From JABDMD01 sp965203475 (lineage in GTDB: Bacteria > Pseudomonadota > Gammaproteobacteria > UBA4575), in assembly GCA_965203475.1 (NCBI GenBank), contig OZ241890.1, forward strand, positions 372,001-436,000: 64,000 bases of DNA, read 5' to 3'. Positions 18,167-26,791 of the stretch are shown piece by piece (positions within the stretch are counted from its first letter, which is position 1; the number at the start of each line of letters is the position of its first letter). Position numbers and translations under genes: made by a program. Under the pieces are notes generated by a model that saw only the letters and a list, made by a program, of their open reading frames with translations, had not been told where the DNA came from and made no database searches.

Positions 18167-20905
18167 ATGAAACGATACAAACATACTTTTACACGACGCG
18201 AATTTTTAAAAAATAGCGCGTTTATATCTAGTGCAACTGCTGGTGCAAGTTTATTTGTTAGTCAAAATCCAGAACTGGAAGCGGCTGAGACTACTGCGCA
18301 AGCTTCAGCTACTCGTACTACGGCTTTAGCACAGTGTCCTTATTGTGGTGTTGGCTGTGGCACGATCATTCAAGTTGAAAATGGCAAGATTGTATCGATG
18401 CGTCCAGACAAAGATCATCCTACAAATTATGGGCTGCAATGTATAAAGGGTTTAACCGCTGCCGAACCAATTTATGTCGACCGTATGGAAGGAGATTCAT
18501 ATGTGCGTAAAGATGTTTGGGAAGAATGGAATAAACCTGGGCATGGAAATTTAGAATTTGTCACCAAAAGTAAAGGTTCGTTTGATGATAAGTACTTTGT
18601 GCGTGTGCCATATCACGAAGCATCAGAGATGGTGGCGCATAAAATTGCCCATCTTGTAAAAAAGTATGGTGGCAACTCCATTGCACTTTACGGATCTGGT
18701 CAATTAACTATGGAAGGCCAATATTTAGAAAACCTATTTATGAAAGGTGTATTGGGTTCAAACACAATCGAAGCGAATGCGCGTATGTGCATGACTTCTG
18801 CGGTCACTGGATATTTTAAGACACTAGGTTCTGACACACCACCGTTGGCCTATGAAGACATCGAATTATGCGACATGATTATGCACTTTGGTCATAATGC
18901 GCGTGAAGCCCACCCGATAATTTTTTGGCGCGCTGCAGATCATAAAAAGAAAATGGATATTCCAACTGTGGTCGTTGATCCACGTCGTACAGGAACTGTA
19001 ATGGGCTATGAAGATATCAACCCCGACAACAGTGTGCATGTTCCAGTACTTAATGGTGATATCAGTTTTCTCAATGCGATCGCACATGTGTTGTTGAAAG
19101 AACATGATGATGTAATTGACTGGGAATTTATTAAAGCCAATACCACGGGCTGGGAAGAATACATCGACGGTGTGCTTAATGATTATAGCCCTGAACAAGT
19201 ACAAGATCGAATGGGAGGGCCGAACCATGATGTTTCCCCTGAACTAATAAGAAAAGTCGCTTCCATGTTTGCAGATGCAACACGCAAACGTCTTGCGCGT
19301 AGTAAAGGTAAACAAGATCCAGATAAAGTAGGGGTCCCCGGGGGAGGTGGTTATGGCGGGGTTATCATTATGTGGGGCATAGGTTACAACCAGCATATTC
19401 ATGGCCAGTACAACGTTATCTCCATCATTAATTTATTAACAATGACGGGCAATTTGGCTAAGCCTGGTTGTGGTCCATTCTCAATGACCGGTCAGCCGAA
19501 CGCCATGGGAGAACGTTTCACCGGAGGCTTAACAGGAAGACTGCCATTCAACTTGCCATTGAGTGATGATAAACACCGTGCACATATGGCAAAACATTGG
19601 GGTGTGCCTGAGGAAAATTTAACCAATGCTATGAACTCGCAAAATCCAGGTATGGCAGTGGGCATGATGGAGCGAGCACTTAAAGATGAAGTGAAAGCAA
19701 TGTTTATGGTGTATGCCACCCATATTGATCTACCGGATGTCGATAATCTTGTTCGTCCAGCCATGTCTAAGACCTTCAATGTGATACAGGAGATCTATCG
19801 TCATGCGCCGAATAATTTGTATGCAGATGTAATTTTTCCTGCCGCAACCTGGGGAGAAGTTTCAGGAATTTATATTAGTTCAGAACGTCGCCTAAATATT
19901 TGCGACCAAGCGGCAATGCCACCTAAAGGTTGTTTACCTGATTTGGACATGGTGGTGGATAAAGGCAAGGAAATTGCAAACTTGCTAGGCATGGACGGGG
20001 ACAAAATTTTTCCTTGGAAGAAAAGTGAAAACGGATTTATTGATACCGAAGAAGTATTTCGCGATGTAATTCGTGCATCAGCAGGTACAGATACGGATCT
20101 TACTGGTATCTTAGAAAGAGAAAAGATTGATGGTATTTCTCCATATGAGCAGATTCGTCAATTACGTGGTATCCAATGGCCGGCACCTACTTATGAAATT
20201 GCTAAATCTGGCGGTACGCATCGACGATTTATGTTGCAAGAAGGGCAGTGGGCGAATAGGCCTTATGGATACTTCCGTACGAAGGATGGCAAGGTTCATA
20301 TGCAATTGTGTAAGCAAGATTATAGTGACCGAAAAGAACTGACTGCTAAGTTAATGGAATTCGGGCATAAGGGGCATAAGGAAGATATGTACACCATTGA
20401 TCACATTGATTTATTGAAGGAAGCTCGTGATAAAGGACTTACTCCTGATTTGCCAGATGAAGAATATCTTGGAAAAAATTGGAAGGATGTTCCTGAAGAT
20501 AAATATCCTTATTGGTTTGGCTTAGGCGTTGTCTATGAGCACTTCCATACGGCGAAATCCAATCGTAGCCCCACAACTCGTCGCCTGGTTCCAGAAATGT
20601 ATGTGGAAATGCATCCCGATGATGCCAATGATTTAGGTATTAAAGATGGTGAAAAGGTTCGCGTTATTACTCGTCGTGGTTCGATTGAGGCACGAGCTCA
20701 AGTAGGAACCAATAGTTTAGTCAAGCCATCTCGTAATAATGTGCCACGCGGGTACATGTTTGGACCCTGGAATTTATCTGTGGCTGATAGTGCTGTGCCT
20801 GAAAAAAATAAGTGGTTGGCTAATCGGGTAACCAGTCGTGTGTGGGATCCAGTATCGGGTCAAGTCGATTTTAAAAAGTCGGCTGCACGAATAGAGAAAA
20901 TCTAG
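18167..20905 (+). CDS. NapA-like molybdopterin oxidoreductase (probable periplasmic nitrate reductase)
   Basis: Catalytic subunit of a Mo-bisMGD enzyme, probably reducing nitrate to nitrite in the periplasm. A Tat signal (TRREFLKNSAF) opens the 912-residue protein. The [4Fe-4S] ligands are C57, C60, C64 and C92 (CPYCGVGCG..QCIKG). The Mo ligand is most likely C208 in NARMCMTSAVTGY, matching the NapA cysteine. Further NapA-like blocks are WGIGYNQHIHGQ and LTGQPNAMGER, and the C-terminal MopB domain contains LVPEMYVEMHPDDA. It is about 80 residues longer than classical NapA. No napD chaperone or napB is nearby. A relative acting on another oxyanion is possible. It lies in the middle of the nine-gene cluster. 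Confidence 0.82.
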   Translation: MKRYKHTFTRREFLKNSAFISSATAGASLFVSQNPELEAAETTAQASATRTTALAQCPYCGVGCGTIIQVENGKIVSMRPDKDHPTNYGLQCIKGLTAAEPIYVDRMEGDSYVRKDVWEEWNKPGHGNLEFVTKSKGSFDDKYFVRVPYHEASEMVAHKIAHLVKKYGGNSIALYGSGQLTMEGQYLENLFMKGVLGSNTIEANARMCMTSAVTGYFKTLGSDTPPLAYEDIELCDMIMHFGHNAREAHPIIFWRAADHKKKMDIPTVVVDPRRTGTVMGYEDINPDNSVHVPVLNGDISFLNAIAHVLLKEHDDVIDWEFIKANTTGWEEYIDGVLNDYSPEQVQDRMGGPNHDVSPELIRKVASMFADATRKRLARSKGKQDPDKVGVPGGGGYGGVIIMWGIGYNQHIHGQYNVISIINLLTMTGNLAKPGCGPFSMTGQPNAMGERFTGGLTGRLPFNLPLSDDKHRAHMAKHWGVPEENLTNAMNSQNPGMAVGMMERALKDEVKAMFMVYATHIDLPDVDNLVRPAMSKTFNVIQEIYRHAPNNLYADVIFPAATWGEVSGIYISSERRLNICDQAAMPPKGCLPDLDMVVDKGKEIANLLGMDGDKIFPWKKSENGFIDTEEVFRDVIRASAGTDTDLTGILEREKIDGISPYEQIRQLRGIQWPAPTYEIAKSGGTHRRFMLQEGQWANRPYGYFRTKDGKVHMQLCKQDYSDRKELTAKLMEFGHKGHKEDMYTIDHIDLLKEARDKGLTPDLPDEEYLGKNWKDVPEDKYPYWFGLGVVYEHFHTAKSNRSPTTRRLVPEMYVEMHPDDANDLGIKDGEKVRVITRRGSIEARAQVGTNSLVKPSRNNVPRGYMFGPWNLSVADSAVPEKNKWLANRVTSRVWDPVSGQVDFKKSAARIEKI

Positions 20906-20945
20906 GCTGGCTAGGAGATATTTTCCTGACGTCGTTGATCATGTT

Positions 20946-21521
20946 ATGAAACGCCGGGAATTTCTCAAAGCTGTAGGCACAAGTGTTGTTGCAACACTAG
21001 TGCCTAGTGGTGCTCAATCAGTAAATTCGCCTCCACTGCGCTATTTACGTCCACCGGGAGCACTCCCCGAATCTGAATTCTTACAACATTGTATTCATTG
21101 TGGTCAGTGCGGAGAAATATGTCCTAATCGTTGTATCAGCTATTTTGGATTTGAAAATGGCATCGCTTCAGTTGATACGCCTTATATTTCTCCACGTGAG
21201 AAGGCATGTATTTTATGCATGAAATGTGGGGAAGTATGTCCTAGTGGGGCGATACAAGAAATTGTTCGTGAAGCAGAAGCTATTGTTGAACAAGTTAATA
21301 TGGGACGTGCAGTCGTTGATAAAAGCTTATGTCTTTCATATCAAGGTAAGACCTGCGGTGTATGTTATCGCGCTTGTCCATTACCTGATATTGCAATCCG
21401 CACCGGTTTGCTGGAGCAACCACATGTATTGGATGGATGTGTAGGTTGTGGTTTATGTGAGCGCTCGTGCATACAGATGCCTCATGCTATCAGGATTACA
21501 CCCAGTCACAGCATGACCTAA
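20946..21521 (+). CDS. NapG-like periplasmic ferredoxin, first copy
   Basis: Iron-sulfur protein with a Tat-type start (KRREFLKAVGT) and four cysteine clusters for [4Fe-4S] centres: CIHCGQCGEICP, CILCMKCGEVCP, CGVCYRACP and CVGCGLCERSC. The 191-residue length and the LRPPGALPE segment after the signal are typical of NapG. NapG with NapH forms a quinol-oxidising module that feeds periplasmic nitrate reductase. The gene begins 40 bases after the NapA-like gene and is followed by a NapH-like gene after 16 bases. A second NapG-like protein is encoded at 22569. Confidence 0.88.
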   Translation: MKRREFLKAVGTSVVATLVPSGAQSVNSPPLRYLRPPGALPESEFLQHCIHCGQCGEICPNRCISYFGFENGIASVDTPYISPREKACILCMKCGEVCPSGAIQEIVREAEAIVEQVNMGRAVVDKSLCLSYQGKTCGVCYRACPLPDIAIRTGLLEQPHVLDGCVGCGLCERSCIQMPHAIRITPSHSMT

Positions 21522-21537
21522 GTTCAAGGTTGTCGGC

Positions 21538-22569
21538 GTGCAAAAGCATAGTTCAACATTAAAACCATTTTTTCTTTGGCGTCACCTCAACAAATTGCGT
21601 TGGTTATCGTTAAGTATTGTATTTACGATTTTGTTGGTACTACCGTTTTTGCATGTTTATCAAACCTATGTTGCAGCCCACGCATACGATCTTCTGGCGC
21701 CATCTGAAAAACAACTGTATGACATTGTCGAAACCTTAACTTCTCGTTTTGTTAATGATCCTGCTGAAGACTTGGATGTGATTAAAGGCAATACATGGTC
21801 TGGCACTTTTTGGGGCGTGCAGTTAAGTGACCCATTAGCTGCACTTGGACAGATGGCCGCCGGATTGAATTTTTATACTCCATTTTTAATTACAGCACTT
21901 ATTCCCATTATCCTTACCATAATATTTGGACGTTTCTTTTGTGGTTGGATCTGTCCTGCAACTTTTCTTTATGAACTCAATACAAATCTAGCAGTGTTAC
22001 TACGTAAAGCAGGATTAAAAATAGGTAACAGACGTTTCGACCGACGACTTAAATATTTGGTGTTATTTGTGGGCATTTTGTTGTCTGCATTTACGGGCTC
22101 TATTGTTGTAGCTGGGATTTATCCACCAGCTATCATAGGACGAGAAATTTATTATGCAGTGGCACTGGGTGGCTTTGGAGCCGGTGCAATATTTTTCCTT
22201 TTAACATTGCTATTCGACCTGCTGGTGGCACGTCGAGGGTTTTGTCGCTATTTGTGTCCTGGTGGAGCGCTCTACTCATTGCTTGGACACTACAGACTAT
22301 TTCGAATTCAACGCAAAGTGGAAACCTGTAATGATTGTGCAAAGTGTTCAGCAATATGTGAATTTGGATTAGACCCACTTCGAGATAATTTTGGGCAAGA
22401 GTGCAATAATTGCAGTGCATGTATCGCAATTTGCCCAACCGATGCATTGACTTTTAAGATCAAATTAACAGATGTTCCCAATCAAGGTCCAGGACATTTG
22501 GGACCTAAATTTCGCCATCAGCAACAATCTGAAGAAGCACAAAAGTTGGTCAGCAACTCAACTGGGTAA
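21538..22569 (+). CDS. NapH-like membrane ferredoxin, first copy
   Basis: Inner-membrane protein of 343 residues with four or more hydrophobic helices, two CxxxCP motifs at membrane borders (FFCGWICP and GFCRYLCP), and two C-terminal [4Fe-4S] sites (CNDCAKCSAICE, CNNCSACIAICP). This matches NapH, the quinol-binding partner of NapG. The start is GTG at 21538; no better in-frame ATG lies upstream. The stop overlaps the next start (TAATG), indicating translational coupling with the second NapG-like gene. It is longer than NapH of E. coli (287), mainly from a periplasmic segment after the first helix. Confidence 0.88.
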   Translation: MQKHSSTLKPFFLWRHLNKLRWLSLSIVFTILLVLPFLHVYQTYVAAHAYDLLAPSEKQLYDIVETLTSRFVNDPAEDLDVIKGNTWSGTFWGVQLSDPLAALGQMAAGLNFYTPFLITALIPIILTIIFGRFFCGWICPATFLYELNTNLAVLLRKAGLKIGNRRFDRRLKYLVLFVGILLSAFTGSIVVAGIYPPAIIGREIYYAVALGGFGAGAIFFLLTLLFDLLVARRGFCRYLCPGGALYSLLGHYRLFRIQRKVETCNDCAKCSAICEFGLDPLRDNFGQECNNCSACIAICPTDALTFKIKLTDVPNQGPGHLGPKFRHQQQSEEAQKLVSNSTG

Positions 22570-23183
22570 TGTTTATGAAAAGGCGACGTTTTCTACAACG
22601 GTTGGTTTATGGCACGGTCTTATTAAGTTCAGCGTTAATGCCATTTATTATTTCTCGAATTACAATGCCTGCCGTTTCGAAAAAACCAAAACAGCATTTA
22701 CGTCCACCGGGTGCAATAGTCGACGACAAAAAATTTGTTGCAGCTTGTATTGGTTGTGGGTTATGTGGAGAAGTTTGCCCACCACGTTGTATCCAGTTCC
22801 ATCGGCATGATGGTGGTAAACAAGCCAATACACCTTTCATCAATCCTGAGGAAAAAGCTTGCATCTTATGTAATAAGTGTATGCAAGTATGTCCGACGGA
22901 AGCACTTTCATTTATACCTCGAAATGAAATCAATATGGGCATTGCTCAAATTGATCGAAGTGCTTGTTATCCTTGGGTGGATCAGGGGGTTTGTGGAGCA
23001 TGTGTAAATATTTGTCCTGTAGGCAATGATGCCATTGAATTCAAAATGTGGAATCAATACCGTCCGTTAGTTAAAAACGGATGTGTGGGCTGTGGTGTTT
23101 GTGTTGAAGTATGTCCACATCCCAGTTTACCCATACGGATTGTTGAGCGATTACAAGGCACTACAACACAACATCGGATATGA
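22569..23183 (+). CDS. NapG-like periplasmic ferredoxin, second copy
   Basis: 204 residues with a basic N-terminus and hydrophobic segment (KRRRFLQRLVYG), then LRPPGAI as in the first copy. Four cysteine clusters are CIGCGLCGEVCP, CILCNKCMQVCP, CGACVNICP and CVGCGVCVEVCP. The start overlaps the NapH stop by one base; an in-frame ATG two codons on is equally possible. Why two NapG-like proteins are needed is unclear; each may pair with one of the two NapH-like membrane proteins. It ends overlapping the next gene by four bases. Confidence 0.85.
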   Translation: MFMKRRRFLQRLVYGTVLLSSALMPFIISRITMPAVSKKPKQHLRPPGAIVDDKKFVAACIGCGLCGEVCPPRCIQFHRHDGGKQANTPFINPEEKACILCNKCMQVCPTEALSFIPRNEINMGIAQIDRSACYPWVDQGVCGACVNICPVGNDAIEFKMWNQYRPLVKNGCVGCGVCVEVCPHPSLPIRIVERLQGTTTQHRI

Positions 23184-23851
23184 AATATATGTTAGAGAAT
23201 AAGAATAATAAAATACAAACTGTAGACAAAATATTAAAACCTATATTTTTTGTTACAAATAAAACGATATGGATGGTGTATGTAAGTTTTGTTTTTTCTT
23301 TATTTTCATTGGTAACATCTTTACCAGTTTATGCTCATCATGTGCTCGGACGTCCCTCTTATAGCTTAAATGAAGATTCCAACACACCGTCTAGTATGCA
23401 TGTGGAAACTCAAATCGGTGAGTATTTTGTCACATACATGATTTTTCCAGCTTTCCCAAAACCGAATGAGCCTGGACGTATCAATCTTTACGCCAAACGA
23501 ATTGATAATAGTTTGCCTTTTGCAGGTAGTGTGACATTTACCGTGCAAGACGACTCGTGGTTTAGTTCGAAACTTGAACAACTTGGTACTCAATCTCCTG
23601 ACGATAACGTGTTCAGGCAAGGCTTCATTTTTAAAGAATCAGGCGATTATGTTATTACTGCCCAATTTTTTTCTGCTGGCGAACCCTACATCATCGACTT
23701 CCCATTACGCGTAGGTGCGAAATCACCAATTGGTCCATTGGTGATCGCTGCTCTCATTGTTTTGGTAACACTTATTATTGTCAAGGTAACCCAGCGTAAA
23801 CGTTTATTACGTGCAACGGTACGTAATGCACACATGGAGAAAATACAATGA
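23180..23851 (+). CDS. membrane-anchored periplasmic protein, YtkA/FixH-like
   Basis: Uncharacterised 223-residue protein. It has an N-terminal hydrophobic segment (WMVYVSFVFSLFSLVTSL) ending before YAHHVLGRP, a beta-rich periplasmic domain, and a C-terminal transmembrane helix (IGPLVIAALIVLVTLIIV) with a basic tail. The domain, with GRINLYAKRIDN and GSVTFTVQDD, resembles the YtkA/FixH immunoglobulin-like fold; this is a weak resemblance seen by eye. It overlaps both neighbours by four bases (ATGA), so it is firmly part of the operon. The HH pair after the signal could bind metal. A structural or assembly role for the redox chain is inferred. Confidence 0.6.
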   Translation: MKYMLENKNNKIQTVDKILKPIFFVTNKTIWMVYVSFVFSLFSLVTSLPVYAHHVLGRPSYSLNEDSNTPSSMHVETQIGEYFVTYMIFPAFPKPNEPGRINLYAKRIDNSLPFAGSVTFTVQDDSWFSSKLEQLGTQSPDDNVFRQGFIFKESGDYVITAQFFSAGEPYIIDFPLRVGAKSPIGPLVIAALIVLVTLIIVKVTQRKRLLRATVRNAHMEKIQ

Positions 23852-25380
23852 CAATGACTCATCCTGGTTTACCACAAATGTGGGTTATTGCTGTGTGGTT
23901 GTTCATGTTTACAGTTACTTTATGGTCAATATTTGTTAGCGCTAGAAGTGAACTTACAGCACGGCGTTTCAATATTGTGCAAATACCTTTTATTGGTCAA
24001 GCTATCCATACACTAACTAAACAAACTTGGGTGCTAACCATTTTGAAATTACTGTTAGTAGCTTTGTTTTTGTTAATCATTATTGCTGGCCTTTTTGGAA
24101 CACCTATTCCTGAGCGCAATTTGGCTACGGTTTTGACTTGGAATATATGGTGGACGGGATTAATTATTTCCGTGTTTTTTTTGGGCTCAGCTTGGTGCGC
24201 AGTTTGTCCATGGGAGTCTTTATCCAATTGGTTGATACAACTTCGATTATGGTTTAGTGCCACATCTCAAAACCGTATGCATCTCCGTGTACCAAAACTA
24301 TTACGCAATGTTTGGCCGGCACTGCTATTACTCATTGGATTGACCTGGTTAGAACTTGGGGTAGGCATTACAGTTAATCCCTATGCCACCGCATTGTTAG
24401 CACTGTTCATGATAGTGTTAGCAATTGTTACCTTAGCAGTATTCGAGCGTCGGGCGTTTTGTCGATATATTTGTCCAGTAGGCCGTACCATCGGTTTCTA
24501 CTCGCAGTTAGCACCAACCGAACTGAGGCCAATTGACTCAAATATATGTGCCAATTGTACTAGTCTGGCGTGTTATCACGGTGATCAAAATACTGAATCC
24601 TGTCCAACTTATTTAGTGATGGGAAAATTACAGCAAAATACCTACTGTCTATCATGCGGTAACTGTACCCAAAGTTGTCCACATGACAATATCGCATGGC
24701 GTTTACGTTCACCTAGTGTTGAAGCGATACAAGATGCACGTCCACATTGGGATGAGGCGTGGTTTATGATTACTCTGTTGGCACTTACCATATTTCATGG
24801 TTTGACCATGCTAGATATTTGGCAGGAATGGATTAGTGCACTAGCGCAACTAATTGGAGATACAAATCAATTGTTATGGAGTTTTTCAATTGCCATGCTT
24901 GCTGGTAATTTTGCACCCATTGCTTTTTATACTGTGTGCATAGTACTTACACACATTGCAATAGGAGGAATCATATCGTTCAAACGTTTATTTTCCACCA
25001 TGGCATTTGTCACATTACCCTTAGCCTTTGCTTATCATCTTGCGCATAATTTAACTCACCTATTACGCGAAAGTGACGGCATCTTTACTGTATTTGCTAA
25101 TCCATTAGGCATTGGTGCTCTACCGTTGAGTATGGCCGAAAAACATGCACGGCATATGGATTTATTAATCTCAGAAAATGTGTTATTTGCGTTACAAGCG
25201 ATGTTGTTGGCTTTTGGTTTCTGGATTGCAGTAAAAGTTATTATTTATCGTGGTACAAAATTTCTAGCTAATACTAACCTAACCAATATTTGGAAATTAA
25301 CACCGATGTATGTGTTTGCCATACTGGTGACAGGTTTTAATCTGTGGCTAATGATGCAACCAATGACGATGCGCATGTAA
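23848..25380 (+). CDS. NapH/NosR-type polytopic membrane ferredoxin, second copy
   Basis: 510-residue inner-membrane protein with about ten hydrophobic helices, membrane-edge motifs SAWCAVCPWE and AFCRYICPVG, and a cytoplasmic-type ferredoxin loop with CANCTSLACYHG, SCPTYL and CLSCGNCTQSCP. This resembles the C-terminal half of NosR and extended NapH proteins. After the ferredoxin region an extra helical domain rich in His (HGLTMLDIW, HLAHNLTHLL, HARHMD) might bind heme or quinone. It overlaps the upstream gene by four bases. Likely a second electron-entry module of the same respiratory chain. Confidence 0.8.
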   Translation: MTMTHPGLPQMWVIAVWLFMFTVTLWSIFVSARSELTARRFNIVQIPFIGQAIHTLTKQTWVLTILKLLLVALFLLIIIAGLFGTPIPERNLATVLTWNIWWTGLIISVFFLGSAWCAVCPWESLSNWLIQLRLWFSATSQNRMHLRVPKLLRNVWPALLLLIGLTWLELGVGITVNPYATALLALFMIVLAIVTLAVFERRAFCRYICPVGRTIGFYSQLAPTELRPIDSNICANCTSLACYHGDQNTESCPTYLVMGKLQQNTYCLSCGNCTQSCPHDNIAWRLRSPSVEAIQDARPHWDEAWFMITLLALTIFHGLTMLDIWQEWISALAQLIGDTNQLLWSFSIAMLAGNFAPIAFYTVCIVLTHIAIGGIISFKRLFSTMAFVTLPLAFAYHLAHNLTHLLRESDGIFTVFANPLGIGALPLSMAEKHARHMDLLISENVLFALQAMLLAFGFWIAVKVIIYRGTKFLANTNLTNIWKLTPMYVFAILVTGFNLWLMMQPMTMRM

Positions 25381-25394
25381 ACAGAAATCGAGCT

Positions 25395-26009
25395 ATGACT
25401 AACTTAAATCGCAGGGCATTTTTTTTGGCAGGTACCCAGAAACTGGCCAAGGTTGCTATTGATCAAGTTGAAGCACGTGCTGAGAAGCGTGCAAAGTATT
25501 GGATACGTCCACCTTTTGCATTAAGTGAATTAGATTTTTTAACTACGTGTACTCGGTGTGGAGCCTGTCAAGATGCTTGCCCTCACCAAGTAATTTTTCC
25601 GTTGCCGTCCCGATTAGGTGCTATAGTAGCCAATACACCAGCCTTAGATTTAAAAAATAAAGGTTGTCACCTATGTGAGGATTGGTCTTGTGTAAAGAGC
25701 TGTAAGCCTGGGGCATTAAAGTTTCCTCAAGTCAATGATAAGACCGACAGCCCGCCGATTCCACAAATTGCGAAAGCGAGCATCAATATACAAAGCTGTT
25801 TGCCATATAAGGGGCCCGAATGCGGTGCATGTGCATCTAGTTGTCCGATACCAGGTGCGTTGAATTGGCATTCTAATAAACCATCGATCGATTCAGAACA
25901 TTGTATAGGTTGTGGTTTTTGCCGAGAGACATGTATTGTTGAGCCGAAAGCAATAGAGATAAAATCTTTGTATGCAGACGAAGAACGTTGCAAGAATAAT
26001 AAATTATAA
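25395..26009 (+). CDS. NapF/NapG-like ferredoxin
   Basis: Iron-sulfur protein of 204 residues with a Tat-like start (NRRAFFLAGTQK) and four clusters: CTRCGACQDACP, CHLCEDWSCVKSC, CGACASSCP and CIGCGFCRETC. I chose the ATG at 25395, fourteen bases after the preceding stop; a longer frame from 25344 lies inside the upstream gene and adds no family sequence. The ASTERISK-free region WIRPPFAL recalls the LRPPGA segment of the two NapG-like proteins, so all three ferredoxins share ancestry. It closes the cluster. No clear terminator follows. Confidence 0.82.
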   Translation: MTNLNRRAFFLAGTQKLAKVAIDQVEARAEKRAKYWIRPPFALSELDFLTTCTRCGACQDACPHQVIFPLPSRLGAIVANTPALDLKNKGCHLCEDWSCVKSCKPGALKFPQVNDKTDSPPIPQIAKASINIQSCLPYKGPECGACASSCPIPGALNWHSNKPSIDSEHCIGCGFCRETCIVEPKAIEIKSLYADEERCKNNKL

Positions 26010-26219
26010 ATATTAGTAACGCGTAGTAAACTGTAAGTATATTGTTGCTATTTTTTGTTATTTGTTTGCCTTTGTATCGTTAGCACAAGGAATGCTGGGC
26101 ATCAGAGCGAAAACGATTACATATTCGCTATATCAATCATCAAGAGACAGTCTTAATCAATGGGTAATTGACCCATTTGTTTAAAGTATGGTTGTAAGGA
26201 AAATACACATGCTTCAATA

Positions 26220-26668
26220 GTATGTGAATTTACAATGTCTTTACCAACTGATCACTGTATGGCTAATGCTTCATTAGGTTTACGTTGAGCAACTTTATGT
26301 TTTTCACATGCGGCTAAAACATCGTCTACGACTGCGTTAAATTCTATCTCATTAATGTTCATACCTCTGTGCGCAGTTTTCTCATGTCTTTGTATTCCAC
26401 ATCAGTTGCGCCGGTAACAGCAGCAAAGATTTCAAATACTCTTTATCTTAACATAGATAGGATTACTGGCTGCAAATCTGTCCTTTACAATTGGGTTTTT
26501 GCTATGGTTACTCCAAATGTCTTCCACTATTGCTTTTACTTTTCTACTCTCAATTCGTTCGTATAAAGATTGATTCATAGAGACAGATGAATTATCAGAT
26601 GTATCTGGAGAACAAGCTATCATAAGTAGTAATGTGAAAAAAATTACTACAATTATTTCAGTTTTCAT
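26220..26668 (-). pseudogene. decayed lipoprotein-type truncated haemoglobin (group 1)
   Basis: The first 78 codons (26668 to 26432) encode a lipoprotein signal (LLLMIAC) and the start of a group 1 truncated globin (NQSLYERI, VKAIVEDIWSNH, DRFAASNPIYVK). The frame then shifts at the stop near 26432, continues as FEIFAAVTGATDVEYK, shifts again to EKTAHRGMNINEIEFNAVV and VLAACEKHKVAQRKPNEAL, and after a further shift shows VGKDIV near 26240. At least three frame breaks make it a pseudogene. Truncated globins of this group detoxify NO or bind oxygen, which fits a position beside nitrate reduction genes. An FNR-type box lies just upstream. Confidence 0.82.
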
Positions 26669-26722
26669 TATCTAACTTCATACTATTAATAAGAGATATA
26701 GATTATTCCTCTACAATATATA

Positions 26723-26736
26723 GGACTTATATCAAA
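26723..26736 (-). promoter_or_regulatory. FNR/DNR-type operator upstream of the haemoglobin pseudogene
   Basis: The minus strand reads TTTGATATAAGTCC, sharing TGATATAAGTC with the box at 16653. It lies about 55 bases upstream of the globin start and about the same distance from uup, so it probably controlled the globin along with the nap-like genes. Confidence 0.5.
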
Positions 26737-26791
26737 GTTTACTTGCTACTCTAAGGCCATATGAATTTGCTTATTTTAATCACTACGGAAT

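Noticed and set aside
25344..25394. Overlapping start for the last ferredoxin of the nap cluster
   Set aside because: The extra 17 residues come from the upstream membrane protein gene read in another frame; the ATG at 25395 starts a Tat-like signal.
26432..26668. 78-codon lipoprotein taken as an intact small gene
   Set aside because: The sequence after the lipobox is the beginning of a truncated globin, and the rest continues in other frames, so it is the front of a pseudogene.
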